NCBI GenBank assembly: GCA_009377475.1
Contig: WHTY01000001.1
Span: 1 to 64,000 of the forward strand
DNA length: 64,000 nucleotides
Direction of reading: 5' to 3'
Source of the DNA: Actinophytocola sp.
GTDB lineage: Bacteria; Actinomycetota; Actinomycetes; Mycobacteriales; Pseudonocardiaceae
Both the position numbers and the translations under genes were made by a program. Below are positions 45,070 to 53,649 of the stretch, piece after piece. The stretch's first letter is position 1, and each line of letters begins with the position of its first letter. The notes under the pieces were generated by a model. It saw nothing but the letters and a program-made list of their open reading frames with translations. It was not told the DNA's origin and made no database searches.

Positions 45070-45975
45070 TCAGGCCCCGTAGACCGGCTCCGGCTCGGGG
45101 GCTTCGGCGATCAGCTCGTCCACCACCGGGCCCAGCTCGGCGGGCTCCCACCGCGCGCCCTTGTCGCGGCGCGGCCCGTGGTGCCAGCCGGTCGCCAGCG
45201 ACACCTGCCCGCCCTCGACCTCGAACACCCGCCCCGTCACCCCGGCGGACTCGGCGCTGCCCAGCCACACCAGCAGCGGCGAGACGTTCTCCGGTGCCAT
45301 CGCATCGAACCCGCCGTCCGACGCGGCCATGTCCTCGGCAAACGCCTCCGCCGTCATCCGGGTCCGCGCGGCGGGCGCGATGGCGTTGACCGTGATGCCG
45401 TAGCGCGCGAACTCCGCCGCCGCGACCACCGTCAGCCCGGCGATGCCCGCCTTGGCCGCCGAGTAGTTGCCCTGTCCGATGCTGCCCAGCAGGCCCGCGC
45501 CCGAGCTGGTGTTGATCAGCCGTGCGTCCAGCTGCCTGCCCGCTTTGCTTTCCGCACGCCAGTGCGCCGCCGCGTGCCGCATCGGCGCGAAGTGCCCCTT
45601 CAGGTGCACCCGCATGACGGCGTCCCACTCGTCCTCGCCGAGGTTGACCAGCATCCGGTCGCGCAGGAACCCGGCGTTGTTGACCAGCACGTCCAGCCGC
45701 CCGTACGTGTCGAGCGCCGTGGCGACGAGATTGGCCGCGCCGTCCCAGTCCGCGACGTCGTCGGTGTTGGCCACCGCGCGCCCACCCGCGGCGGTGATCT
45801 CGTCGACCACCTGCTGCGCCGGACCCGCCGACGCTCCGGTGCCGTCCAGCGCGACCCCGACGTCGTTGACGACGACGGCCGCCCCCTCGCGCGCGAACGC
45901 CAGTGCGTGCGCTCGGCCGAGCCCCCTGCCCGCTCCGGTGACGATGACGACCCTATCTGCCACGATGCCGCTCAC
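45070..45975 (-). CDS. Short-chain dehydrogenase (Rv3548c-like) of the KstR2 regulon
   Basis: 301 residues from a GTG preceded by AAAGGAG. SDR of the multifunctional-enzyme-2 type: TGAGRGLGRAHALAF (about 13-27), VVNDVGVALDGTG, NNAGFLRDRML, TSSGAGLLGSIGQGNYSAAKAG with catalytic Ser/Tyr/Lys, plus a C-terminal extension. Position and length match Rv3548c, at the end of the KstR2-controlled pair with the next SDR. Probably a beta-hydroxyacyl-CoA dehydrogenase acting on ring C/D fragments. Two tandem copies of the 33-bp junction element lie just upstream of its Shine-Dalgarno. Confidence 0.82.
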   Translation of the reverse strand: MSGIVADRVVIVTGAGRGLGRAHALAFAREGAAVVVNDVGVALDGTGASAGPAQQVVDEITAAGGRAVANTDDVADWDGAANLVATALDTYGRLDVLVNNAGFLRDRMLVNLGEDEWDAVMRVHLKGHFAPMRHAAAHWRAESKAGRQLDARLINTSSGAGLLGSIGQGNYSAAKAGIAGLTVVAAAEFARYGITVNAIAPAARTRMTAEAFAEDMAASDGGFDAMAPENVSPLLVWLGSAESAGVTGRVFEVEGGQVSLATGWHHGPRRDKGARWEPAELGPVVDELIAEAPEPEPVYGA

Positions 45976-45991
45976 GCGTGCTCCTTTCGAC

Positions 45992-46057
45992 TGAGGACTG
46001 CTTGCAGGTCCGAGGCATCAGACACTGAGGACTGCTTGCAGGTCCGAAACATCAGAC
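45992..46057. repeat. 33-bp junction element, two tandem copies
   Basis: Copies at 45992-46023 and 46026-46057 (34-bp period), each beginning TGAGGACTGCTTGCAGGTCC and ending ATCAGAC. Relative to the minus-strand genes they are inverted compared with copy 1 at 6766. The outer copy supplies the TGA stop of the SDR at 46052-46813 (GTC-TGA). Together they fill the space between the two SDR genes. Confidence 0.85.
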
Positions 46058-46813
46058 CCTGGCTTGTGCCGCGTCGAGGAACGCGGGACGTTCACCCCCG
46101 CCGTGGACGGCCAGCGTCGCGCCGCTCACATATGACGCCAACGACGACGCGAGAAACAGCGCGCACGCGCCGACCTCGTCCGGTGTCGCGAGACGTCCTA
46201 ACGGGACCGTCGCGCCGACGGCGGCAACACCGTCCGCGTCGCCGTAGTGCAGTTCGGACTGTTCGGTGTGGACCATGCCGACGTCGAGCGCGTTCACCCG
46301 CACCTTCGGCGCCCACTCGACCGCGAGGCTCGCGGTCAGGTTGTCCAACCCGGCCTTCGCCGCGCCGTAGGCGGCGGTACCGGGCGACGGCCGGGTGCCG
46401 CTGACGCTGCTGACGTTGACGATCGCGCCTCCGGTCGCCTGCTGCTGCATCACGGCGTTCACCCGCTGCGCCACCAGCAACGGCGCGAGCAGGTTGAGCC
46501 CGACGACCTTGTCGTGGAACCGTGGCGATGCGTCGGCGGCCAGCGCGAACGGCGCGCCGCCCGCGTTGTTGACCAGCACGTCGATGCGGCCGTGCTCGCT
46601 AACGACGTCGTCCACCAGGCGCTCGACCTGCTCGGGCTCCCGCACGTCGCAGGGGACGAACCGGGCATGGTCCAGCGACTCGGGGGCGTTGCGCGCGCAG
46701 GTCACCACGGTGGCTCCCGCCGTGGCGAACGCCCATGCGATCCCGGCGCCCACGCCGCGCACACCGCCCGTGACCAGCACAATCGCGCCGTCGAAGTCCA
46801 GCGAGACGGCCAT
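46052..46813 (-). CDS. Short-chain dehydrogenase (Rv3549c-like) of the KstR2 regulon
   Basis: 253 residues from the ATG at 46813 (AAAGGTG upstream); the frame is open 25 codons further but that stretch runs towards the operator region and lacks family similarity. SDR motifs: TGGVRGVGAG, NNAGG, VSSVSGTRPSPGTAAYGAAKAG with Ser/Tyr/Lys. Divergent from echA20 across a KstR2 box, exactly as Rv3549c is from Rv3550. Its stop codon lies inside a repeat element. Reaction unknown; a dehydrogenase step on ring C/D intermediates is likely. Confidence 0.82.
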   Translation of the reverse strand: MAVSLDFDGAIVLVTGGVRGVGAGIAWAFATAGATVVTCARNAPESLDHARFVPCDVREPEQVERLVDDVVSEHGRIDVLVNNAGGAPFALAADASPRFHDKVVGLNLLAPLLVAQRVNAVMQQQATGGAIVNVSSVSGTRPSPGTAAYGAAKAGLDNLTASLAVEWAPKVRVNALDVGMVHTEQSELHYGDADGVAAVGATVPLGRLATPDEVGACALFLASSLASYVSGATLAVHGGGERPAFLDAAQARV

Positions 46814-46879
46814 CGGCGCACCTTTCCGTCGAGGTCGAGCTGCCGGGACTACCGAGGTGCCCGGCGCGGCTGCTACTGT

Positions 46880-46897
46880 ACCAAGCAAGTGCTAGGT
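46880..46897. promoter_or_regulatory. KstR2 operator between SDR and echA20
   Basis: ACCAAGCAAGTGCTAGGT; its reverse complement ACCTAGCACTTGCTTGGT matches the box at 56235-56252 except for two bases. It fits the CAAGNNCTTG-type KstR2 motif in half-sites and lies in the divergent promoter, 21 bases before the echA20 GTG. Confidence 0.8.
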
Positions 46898-46917
46898 TCG
46901 GTAGCCAGGAGGTCGAC

Positions 46918-47673
46918 GTGACCGCAGTGAGCACGGCACACCCCGAGAAACACGTCGCGGTGGTGACGATGGCCGCCCCGCCGGTCAACGCACTGACAGT
47001 GCAGGGCTGGTACGACGTGGCCGCGGCGGTCTCGGCGGCGGGCGCGGACCCCGAGTGCCACGTGGTGGTGCTGCGCGCCGAGGGCCGCGGCTTCAACGCC
47101 GGGGTGGACATCAAGGAGATCGAGGCCAGCGACGGCTACAGTGCCCTCATCGGCGCCAACCACGGCTGCGCGGCCGCATTCTCGGCGGTATACGACTGCG
47201 CGGTGCCGGTGATCGCCGCCGTGCACGGCTACTGCCTCGGCGGCGGCGTCGGGCTGGTCGGCAACGCCGACGTCGTCGTCGCCAGCGACGACGCGACGTT
47301 CGGACTGCCCGAAGTGGACCGTGGCGCGCTCGGTGCCGCCACCCACCTCGCCCGTCTGGTGCCACCACACCTCATGCGCGCGCTCTACTACACCGCGAGC
47401 ACCATCACCGCACAGCAGTTGCACCACCACGGCTCGGCGTATCGGGTGGTACCACGGTCCGAACTGGACGACGCCGCGCTGGCGGTGGCCCGCGACATCG
47501 CCGCCAAGGACACCAGGGTGATCCGCAAGGCCAAGCAGGCGTTGAACGGCATCGATCCGCAGGACGTGCACCGCAGCTACCGCTTCGAGCAGGGCTTCAC
47601 CTTCGAACTCAACCTGGCAGGGGTGTCCGACGCCGCGCGCCAGGACTTCCTCGGGAACGGCACGGGAGCCTGA
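46918..47673 (+). CDS. echA20: EchA20, ring C/D-opening crotonase-family hydrolase
   Basis: 251 residues from a GTG with AGGAGG six bases upstream. Crotonase fold: GRGFNAGVDIKEI (about 57-69) and HGYCLGGGVGLVGNADVVVAS form the oxyanion hole; FGLPEVDRGALGAATHLARL follows. In the KstR2 pathway EchA20 hydrolytically opens the remaining ring of the HIEC-CoA intermediate (established for Rv3550). First gene of the echA20-ipdA-ipdB-ipdC operon; ipdA starts immediately after its stop. Confidence 0.88.
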   Translation: MTAVSTAHPEKHVAVVTMAAPPVNALTVQGWYDVAAAVSAAGADPECHVVVLRAEGRGFNAGVDIKEIEASDGYSALIGANHGCAAAFSAVYDCAVPVIAAVHGYCLGGGVGLVGNADVVVASDDATFGLPEVDRGALGAATHLARLVPPHLMRALYYTASTITAQQLHHHGSAYRVVPRSELDDAALAVARDIAAKDTRVIRKAKQALNGIDPQDVHRSYRFEQGFTFELNLAGVSDAARQDFLGNGTGA

Positions 47674-48531
47674 ATGGACAAACGCATGACCGCCGACGAG
47701 GTGGCCGCCGAGATCCGAGACGGGATGACCATCGGGATCGGCGGCTGGGGCTCGCGGCGCAAGCCGATGACACTGGTCCGCGCACTGCTGCGCACCGACG
47801 TCAAGGACCTGACCGTGGTGTCCTACGGCGGTCCGGATGTCGGGCTGCTGGCGGCGGCGGGCAAGATCCGCAGGCTGGTGTTCGGGTTCGTCACGCTCGA
47901 CTCCGTGCCGTTCGACCCGCACTTCGCGCGGGCGCGCCAGTCCGGCGCCATCGACGTCACCGAGTACGACGAGGGCATGGTCGCGGCCGGACTGTCGGCT
48001 GCGGCGAAGCGGTTGCCGTTCCTACCGATCCGGGCTGGCCTCGGGTCCGATGTGGTCACGACCAATCCGGATCTGCGCACCGTAACGTCGCCCTACGCCG
48101 ACGGCGAGGAACTGCTCGCCATGCCCGAGCTGAAGCTCAACGTCGCGCTGGTGCATCTCAACCGCGCCGACGCGCGCGGCAATGCGCAGTATCTCGGCCC
48201 GGACCCGTACTTCGATGACGACTTCGCGCTCGCGGCGGATCGGTGTTTCGTCTCCGTGGAGCGCGTTGTGAACACTTCGGAGCTGTCGTCCGCGCCGGTG
48301 CAGTCGTTACTGCTCAACCGGGGCGCGGTCACCGGCGTGATCTCCGCCCCGCACGGCGCGCACTTCACGTCGGCAGCGCCGGACTATGGCCGCGACGAGG
48401 CGTTCCAGCGACATTACGTCGCCAGCGCCAAGGACCCGGACGCCTGGCCGTCCTTCGTGGACCGTTTCCTGTCCGGTGACGAGGCGCGCTATCAGTCCGA
48501 AGTGGCCCGATTCAGGGAGGCGGCGGCATGA
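47674..48531 (+). CDS. ipdA: IpdA, alpha subunit of the COCHEA-CoA hydrolase
   Basis: 285 residues, CoA-transferase family I alpha-type fold. N-terminal MTADEVAAEIRDGMTIGIGGWGSRRKPM with the glycine loop, then LTVVSYGGPDVGLLAAAGKIRR and LPFLPIRAGLGSDV. With IpdB it opens the last steroid ring by a retro-Claisen reaction. No nucleophilic glutamate of CoA transferases is needed there, in keeping with its hydrolase role. ATG directly after the echA20 stop; its own stop overlaps the ATG that now starts ipdB (ATGA). Confidence 0.9.
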   Translation: MDKRMTADEVAAEIRDGMTIGIGGWGSRRKPMTLVRALLRTDVKDLTVVSYGGPDVGLLAAAGKIRRLVFGFVTLDSVPFDPHFARARQSGAIDVTEYDEGMVAAGLSAAAKRLPFLPIRAGLGSDVVTTNPDLRTVTSPYADGEELLAMPELKLNVALVHLNRADARGNAQYLGPDPYFDDDFALAADRCFVSVERVVNTSELSSAPVQSLLLNRGAVTGVISAPHGAHFTSAAPDYGRDEAFQRHYVASAKDPDAWPSFVDRFLSGDEARYQSEVARFREAAA

Positions 48532-48560
48532 GGACTGCTCGCAGGTCCGAATCATCAGAC
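48528..48560 (+). repeat. 33-bp junction element, copy at the ipdA/ipdB boundary
   Basis: ATGAGGACTGCTCGCAGGTCC followed by CGAATCATCAGAC; flanked on the right by a second ATGAGGAC, which looks like a duplication. It is in frame with ipdB and adds 11 codons. The good Shine-Dalgarno (GGGAGG at 48515-48520) is spaced for the element's ATG, not for the ATG at 48561. Confidence 0.82.
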
Positions 48561-49298
48561 ATGAGGACAGACGTAACCCGATCCGAGGTGGCCGTCGTCG
48601 CCTGCGCGGAGTTGTTCCGCGACGCGGGTGAGGTCCTGGCCAGTCCGATGGGGCTAATCCCCGCGCTCGGCGCGAAGCTGGCGCGATTGACGTTCACACC
48701 GGACCTGCTGCTCACCGACGGCGAGGCATCGCTGCTCGACGCGGACGGCAATGTCGAGGGTTGGCAGCCGTTCAAGAAGGTGCTCGACGTCGTCGTCCCG
48801 CACGGCAAGCGGCACGTCGTCATGGGCGCGAACCAGATCGACCGGTTCGGCAACCAGAACATTTCCGCCATCGGCGCGCACGCCTCCCCGGATCGGCAGT
48901 TACTCGGGGTGCGGGGCGCGCCGGGCAACACCGTCAACCATCGCACCAGCTACTGGACGCCCAAGCACAGCACGCGGGTGTTCGTGGACGCGGTCGACGT
49001 CGTCTCCGGCGTCGGTTACGACAACGCGCGCAAAGCGGGGCTGGCGGCGAGCCGGTTCCACGATGTGCACCGGGTGGTGACGAATCTGGCGGTGCTGGAC
49101 TTCGACACGCCGGATCGCTCGATGCGAGTGGTGTCAGTGCACCCCGGCGTCGACGTGAAGGACGTGCTGGCGGCGACGTCGTTCCCACTGGACACCTCGC
49201 AGGCGACCGAGACGCGACTGCCGGACGCGGAGGAGCTGCGGCTGATCCGCGAGGTCGTCGATCCCAAGGCGACGCGGGAGAAGGAAGTGCCGGCATGA
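48528..49298 (+). CDS. ipdB: IpdB, beta subunit of the COCHEA-CoA hydrolase, with repeat-encoded N-terminus
   Basis: 256 residues, or 245 if the ATG at 48561 is used. CoA-transferase beta-type fold: VAVVACAELFRDAGEVLASPMGLIPALGAKLARLTFTPDLLLTDGEA, then HVVMGANQIDRFGNQN and GAPGNTVNHRTSYW, all as in Rv3552. Partner of IpdA. The family normally begins near the second Met (MRTDVTRSEV). The first 11 residues (MRTARRSESSD) come from the 33-bp element, which now provides the coupled start and lies at the right distance from the Shine-Dalgarno. Overlaps ipdC by four bases. Confidence 0.88.
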   Translation: MRTARRSESSDMRTDVTRSEVAVVACAELFRDAGEVLASPMGLIPALGAKLARLTFTPDLLLTDGEASLLDADGNVEGWQPFKKVLDVVVPHGKRHVVMGANQIDRFGNQNISAIGAHASPDRQLLGVRGAPGNTVNHRTSYWTPKHSTRVFVDAVDVVSGVGYDNARKAGLAASRFHDVHRVVTNLAVLDFDTPDRSMRVVSVHPGVDVKDVLAATSFPLDTSQATETRLPDAEELRLIREVVDPKATREKEVPA

Positions 49299-50395
49299 AG
49301 GAGGCGGGACGGCCGGGCACTGCTCACACGCCTGCGGCAGGGCCGCTGCGCACGGCGCTCACCGAACTGGTCGGCGTCCGGCACCCCGTGGTGCAGACCG
49401 GCATGGGCTGGGTCGCTGGCCCGCGGCTGGTCACCGCGACCGCGCGGGCGGGCGGGCTCGGCATCCTGGCGTCGGCGACGATGACCTACGACGAGCTGGC
49501 CACCGCGATCCGCGAGGTGCGCGAGCGCACGGATGCGCCGTTCGGCGTCAACCTGCGCGCGGACGCCGAAGACGCCCAGCGGCGCGTGAAGCTGTTGATC
49601 AGTGAGGGCGTGCGAGTGGCGTCATTCGCACTCGCCCCGCGCCAGGAGATGATCGCGCAGCTCAAGGACGCTGGCGTCGTCGTCATTCCGTCGGTTGGCG
49701 CGGCCCGGCACGCGGCGAAGGTCGCGAGCTGGGGCGCGGACGCGGTGATCGTGCAGGGCGGCGAGGGCGGCGGGCACACCGGCGGGGTGGCGACGACGCT
49801 CCTGTTGCCATCGGTGCTGGACGCCGTGCACGAGCACCGCATCCCGGTCGTCGCGGCGGGCGGGTTCTTCGACGGACGCGGCCTCGCGGCGGCGTTGGCC
49901 TACGGCGCGGCCGGTGTCGGGATGGGCACCCGGTTCCTGCTCACCAAGGAAAGCACCGTGCCTGACCAGGTCAAACAGGCGTATCTGGCACGCGGACTCG
50001 CCGACACGGTGGTGACGACGAAGGTGGACGGCGTCCCGCACCGGGTGCTGCGCACCGAGCTGGTGGATGCGCTGGAGCGGTCCGGTCGGGTGCGCGGGCT
50101 GGCCCAGGCGGCGCGCAACACACTGCAGTTCCGGCGGTTGACCGGGGTGTCGTGGCGCGGCCTGTTGCGCGAGGGGCTGGCGACGCGACGTTCCGGTGAC
50201 CGCGACTGGGCGCAGCTCATGATGGCGGCCAACACGCCGATGCTGCTCCGCGCGGGCCTGGTCGAGGGCGACACGGACGCGGGGGTGCTGGCGTCCGGTC
50301 AGGTCGTCGGCATGCTGGCCGACCTCCCCACCGTGGCGGAGCTGATCGAGTCGGTGGTGAGCGAGGCGGAGAAGCGGATCGCCGCGCTGCCCTAG
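49295..50395 (+). CDS. ipdC: IpdC, flavin-dependent enzyme of ring C/D degradation
   Basis: 366 residues; the ATG overlaps the ipdB stop. Nitronate-monooxygenase-like TIM barrel: GVRHPVVQTGMGWVAGPRLVTATARAGGLGILAS, VIVQGGEGGGHTGG with the family His, and VVAAGGFFDGRGLAAALAYGAAGVGMGTRFL for FMN phosphate. In the pathway IpdC introduces a double bond into the 5-oxo-HIC-CoA-type ring before EchA20 opens it (established for Rv3553). Last gene of this operon; a hairpin follows 11 bases after the stop. Confidence 0.9.
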   Translation: MKEAGRPGTAHTPAAGPLRTALTELVGVRHPVVQTGMGWVAGPRLVTATARAGGLGILASATMTYDELATAIREVRERTDAPFGVNLRADAEDAQRRVKLLISEGVRVASFALAPRQEMIAQLKDAGVVVIPSVGAARHAAKVASWGADAVIVQGGEGGGHTGGVATTLLLPSVLDAVHEHRIPVVAAGGFFDGRGLAAALAYGAAGVGMGTRFLLTKESTVPDQVKQAYLARGLADTVVTTKVDGVPHRVLRTELVDALERSGRVRGLAQAARNTLQFRRLTGVSWRGLLREGLATRRSGDRDWAQLMMAANTPMLLRAGLVEGDTDAGVLASGQVVGMLADLPTVAELIESVVSEAEKRIAALP

Positions 50396-50406
50396 CTGTA
50401 GACATC

Positions 50407-50426
50407 GTGGTCGTCATAGCGACCAC
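50407..50426. terminator. Hairpin after ipdC
   Basis: GTGGTCG (50407-50413) and CGACCAC (50420-50426) around the loop TCATAG. The inner stem and loop match the hairpin at 837-854 almost base for base. A run of T is missing, as is usual in high-GC actinomycetes. Confidence 0.6.
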
Positions 50427-50482
50427 AACGCCTCAAGATCGACAGCCTGACAGTGTCGGTGCCGCGTCATATCCTGCCTCGC

Positions 50483-50839
50483 ATGACGGCTGACGAACTG
50501 AAAGCGCTGTGCCTGAGCTTCCCCGGCGCGCGGGAGGAGTTCCCGTTCGACGAGCGGCACTCGGTGTTCAAGGTGGGCGGCAAGATCTTCGCGATCACCG
50601 CACTGGACGGCGACCCCCTCAGCATCAGCCTGAAGTGTGACCCGCCGCTGGCCGAACAACTGCGCGCGACCTACTCGGCGATCACGCCCGGCTACCACCT
50701 CAACAAGCGGCACTGGAACACCGTCGTGCTGGACGGCTCGGTGCCAGAACAGCTCGCCCGTGACATGGTCGAGGACTCCTACGACCTGGTGGTCGCCTCG
50801 CTCCCCAAGGCCAAGCGGCCAGCGATGGACGCGTTGTAG
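50483..50839 (+). CDS. MmcQ/YjbR-family protein
   Basis: 118 residues from the ATG at 50483; a GTG ten codons earlier is possible and neither has a strong Shine-Dalgarno. MmcQ/YjbR fold: LCLSFPGAREEFPFDERHSVFKVGGKIFAI, then SISLKCDPPLAEQLR, PGYHLNKRHWNTVVLDG and LVVASLPKAKR. The family has a CyaY/DNA-binding-like fold with no settled function. It lies between ipdC and the HNH gene, neither of which is likely to be functionally related. It is unlikely to belong to the sterol pathway. Confidence 0.82.
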   Translation: MTADELKALCLSFPGAREEFPFDERHSVFKVGGKIFAITALDGDPLSISLKCDPPLAEQLRATYSAITPGYHLNKRHWNTVVLDGSVPEQLARDMVEDSYDLVVASLPKAKRPAMDAL

Positions 50840-50919
50840 CGCGATCGGCGTCGGCACTGTGGCAAGGGAATGACCCCAGCCGAGCAGGACTGCCGACCCG
50901 GCGGACCGGAACCAATAGG

Positions 50920-52332
50920 TCAGAACGGCGGGTCGTCGCCCGACGGGTGGATGCGCCGTTGTCGCGCGCTCTCGTCACTCGCCGTGCGCGGTGGTTCGGC
51001 GATGGGTCTGCGGGTCTTGGTGTAGGTCCGACCCGTGGGAGTGGTGATCGTGGCGACCCCGGTCGCGGGATCGAACTCGATCCGCCAGTCGGGATGATCC
51101 TTCTTCGCGTGATCGTGACGGCACTTCGGCGCACCATTGGCCTCGCTGGTCGACCCCTGATCGGCAACCCACGCATCCAGGTGATCGAAGTCGCACGCGG
51201 GCGCGGGCCGGTGGTACCCGGGAACGGAGCACTCCCGATCCCGGGCGTTGACCAAGTCCCGCACGAGCTGCGTCGGATGCCGACGGCTACGCCCCAGGTC
51301 GGTGATCTCACCGGTACCGGGGTCGGTGAGCACCGCCCGCCACACACTACGCGGATTCGTCATGATCTCCCGGGCGATCGGCCCCGGAATCTCGCCGTAT
51401 CCGGCCAGCTCGGCACCGCTGTCGGTCATGGTCAACGCCGTCGTCACCGGCACATGCACATACACCACCGCATCGGTGTCCGGCCGCGCCACACTCGGAT
51501 CCTGACCCAGCAACAGACTGCCCGCGATGTCCGCACGCAACTGATCCAACGTGCGCTCGTCCCCGCCGCGCCGAGCGCTCCGAGCCATCCGGTCGAGTCG
51601 AGCATACGCCGACGACGCCACCTCGGCGGGCAGATCCGCCGCCAACGTCGCCATGGAGTCCTCGCCGGGGATCAGCTCCACCTTGCGACCGGTGCGCGCC
51701 GCTCGCGCCCGCACCGTGGCGCCCTCCGGATCGACCTTGAGCACCAGCCGCCGCGCGGCCCGCCGCAACGCCACCGGATCGACCACATCCAACCTGCCGC
51801 TCTCCCGCTTGGTAGCCAGGTCGGCATCAACCTGGCGGGCCTGCTCATCCGACAGCCCGGCAGCGACCTCGCACACCCGGCCCGCCGCATACCCCTCCAG
51901 CTCGCCGTCCGCCATCGCCGACAGCAACCGCGGGAACCGGCGCACCAACGCCGTCGCCCGCTCCACCCGCGCCTCCGCCTGACGACGCGTCACCCGCAGC
52001 TCCAGCGCGGCCTCATCGGGCAGATACCGCGACTCCCGCCACCCCGGTCGCCCCGTGTCGGGCTCGACCATGCCGGTGGGCTCACGGCGCAACGTCGCCA
52101 ACCGGGACAAAGCGTGCGCCTCGATCGCGTCCGCCCGCGCCCGCATCCGCCGCACCGCCGCCAGCGTGTCGACCAACTCGCCGTCATCGGTCAACCGCGC
52201 GATCTCGGCTCCCGAACGCGCCGTGCACACAAAGTCGCGCGACTGCGGCTGCGACATCTGCCGCTCACCAGCAAGCCCGGCGGGCAGCACCAAGAGCCCC
52301 GACGCGCTACCGACCTGCACGAACTCCGTCAT
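50920..52332 (-). CDS. HNH endonuclease with DUF222 domain (13E12 family)
   Basis: 470 residues from the ATG at 52332 (the frame is open 13 codons further, across the SOS-like box). N-terminal DUF222 helical domain (about 30-310) with DEAALELRVTRRQAEARVERA, then a C-terminal HNH nuclease domain (SVPGYHRPAPACDFDHLDAW, KCRHDHAKKDH). Members of this multicopy actinobacterial family are mobile or repetitive genes; in M. tuberculosis several 13E12-type genes are induced by DNA damage. A LexA-type box lies 12 bases upstream. It interrupts the KstR2 cluster between ipdC and fadA6, which suggests later insertion. Confidence 0.87.
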   Translation of the reverse strand: MTEFVQVGSASGLLVLPAGLAGERQMSQPQSRDFVCTARSGAEIARLTDDGELVDTLAAVRRMRARADAIEAHALSRLATLRREPTGMVEPDTGRPGWRESRYLPDEAALELRVTRRQAEARVERATALVRRFPRLLSAMADGELEGYAAGRVCEVAAGLSDEQARQVDADLATKRESGRLDVVDPVALRRAARRLVLKVDPEGATVRARAARTGRKVELIPGEDSMATLAADLPAEVASSAYARLDRMARSARRGGDERTLDQLRADIAGSLLLGQDPSVARPDTDAVVYVHVPVTTALTMTDSGAELAGYGEIPGPIAREIMTNPRSVWRAVLTDPGTGEITDLGRSRRHPTQLVRDLVNARDRECSVPGYHRPAPACDFDHLDAWVADQGSTSEANGAPKCRHDHAKKDHPDWRIEFDPATGVATITTPTGRTYTKTRRPIAEPPRTASDESARQRRIHPSGDDPPF

Positions 52333-52344
52333 ACCCCGAACATA

Positions 52345-52360
52345 TCGAATGCATGTTCGA
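52345..52360. promoter_or_regulatory. LexA/SOS box upstream of the HNH-DUF222 gene
   Basis: TCGAATGCATGTTCGA differs from the mycobacterial SOS box TCGAACNNNNGTTCGA by a single base (T for C at position 6). It begins 12 bases before the ATG of the HNH gene, at a promoter position. Confidence 0.75.
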
Positions 52361-52486
52361 GACACAATCACACGATCGAGTCGTCCGCGAAGGACTCAGG
52401 TGCCGCCGCTCGCCGCCATCCTCATTGGTGACGTCAGACCCACTTGATGATCGTCACACGCTCGTCACCGCCACCTCGTCGTGACA

Positions 52487-53638
52487 TCACAGCCGCTCGA
52501 TGATCGTCACGTTCGCAGTGCCGCCGCCCTCGCACATCGTCTGCAGGCCGTAGCGGCCGCCACGGCGTTCCAGCTCATGAAGCATCGTGGTGAACAGCTT
52601 CGCGCCGGTGGCGCCGATCGGGTGGCCGAGTGCGATCGCGCCGCCGTTGACGTTCACCCGGTCGTGGTCGGCTCCTGTTTCGTCCAGCCAGGCCATCACC
52701 ACGCTCGCGAACGCCTCGTTGACCTCGAACAGGTCGATGTCCTCGACCCGCAGCCCGGTCTTGCGCAGCGCGTGCTGGGTCGCCGGGATAGGCCCGGTCA
52801 GCATCCACACCGGGTCGGCGGCTCGTACGGACAGGTGATGCACCCGAGCGCGTGGTCGCAACCCGTGCTCGCGCACGAACGATTCCGAGGCGAGCAGCAC
52901 CGCGCTCGCGCCATCGCAGATCTGACTGGCCACCGCCGCCGTGATCCGCGAGTCCTCACTCAGCGGTTGCAACGACGCCATCCGTTCCAGCGACGTCGAC
53001 CGCCTGGGGCATTCGTCCACCACGCAGTCACCCAACGGGGCGAGTTCGGCGTCGAACCACCCGGCGTCGATCGCGGCGATCGCGCGTTCGTGGCTGGACA
53101 GCGCGTACGCCTCCATCGCCTCGCGCGTCAGGTCCCAGTGGCGGGCGATCATGTCCGCGCTACGGAACTGCGACACCTCGACGTCGCCGTAGCGCTTGCG
53201 CCACCCCGCAGAGCCGGAGAACGGATCGTCGAAGCCGTACTCACGACCGGCCAACATCGCGGCGCCGATCGGGATCTGGCTCATGTTCTGCACGCCGGAC
53301 GCCACCACGAGACCGGCGGTCCCGGACATCACGGCCTGCGCGGCGAAGTGGATCGCCTGCTGGCTCGACCCGCACTGCCGGTCCACCGTCACGCCCGGCA
53401 CGTGTTCCGGCAGCCCCGCCGCGAGCCACGACGACCGCGCGATGTTGCCCGCCTGGCCGCCGATGGTGTCGACGCAGCCCATGATCACGTCGTCCACCAG
53501 CGCCGGATCGACGTCCGCCCGGTCCAGCAACGCGGTCAGCACGTGTCCGCCCAGGTCAGCCGGGTGCACCTCGCTCAGCCCGCCGCCGCGCTTGCCGACC
53601 GGTGTCCGGACGGCGTCGATCACGAACGCTTCCGCCAT
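52487..53638 (-). CDS. fadA6: Thiolase FadA6
   Basis: 383 residues from the ATG at 53638 with AAGGAG seven bases upstream; the open frame extends further into kstR2 without support. Degradative thiolase: nucleophile Cys89 ([11 protein letters not shown]), [30 protein letters not shown] with catalytic His, and [10 protein letters not shown] with the second Cys. Acts in the KstR2 pathway on beta-ketoacyl-CoA products of ring C/D cleavage (Rv3556c equivalent). It follows kstR2 by 11 bases in the same direction. Confidence 0.9.
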   Translation of the reverse strand: MAEAFVIDAVRTPVGKRGGGLSEVHPADLGGHVLTALLDRADVDPALVDDVIMGCVDTIGGQAGNIARSSWLAAGLPEHVPGVTVDRQCGSSQQAIHFAAQAVMSGTAGLVVASGVQNMSQIPIGAAMLAGREYGFDDPFSGSAGWRKRYGDVEVSQFRSADMIARHWDLTREAMEAYALSSHERAIAAIDAGWFDAELAPLGDCVVDECPRRSTSLERMASLQPLSEDSRITAAVASQICDGASAVLLASESFVREHGLRPRARVHHLSVRAADPVWMLTGPIPATQHALRKTGLRVEDIDLFEVNEAFASVVMAWLDETGADHDRVNVNGGAIALGHPIGATGAKLFTTMLHELERRGGRYGLQTMCEGGGTANVTIIERL

Positions 53639-53649
53639 GCCTGCGCTCC

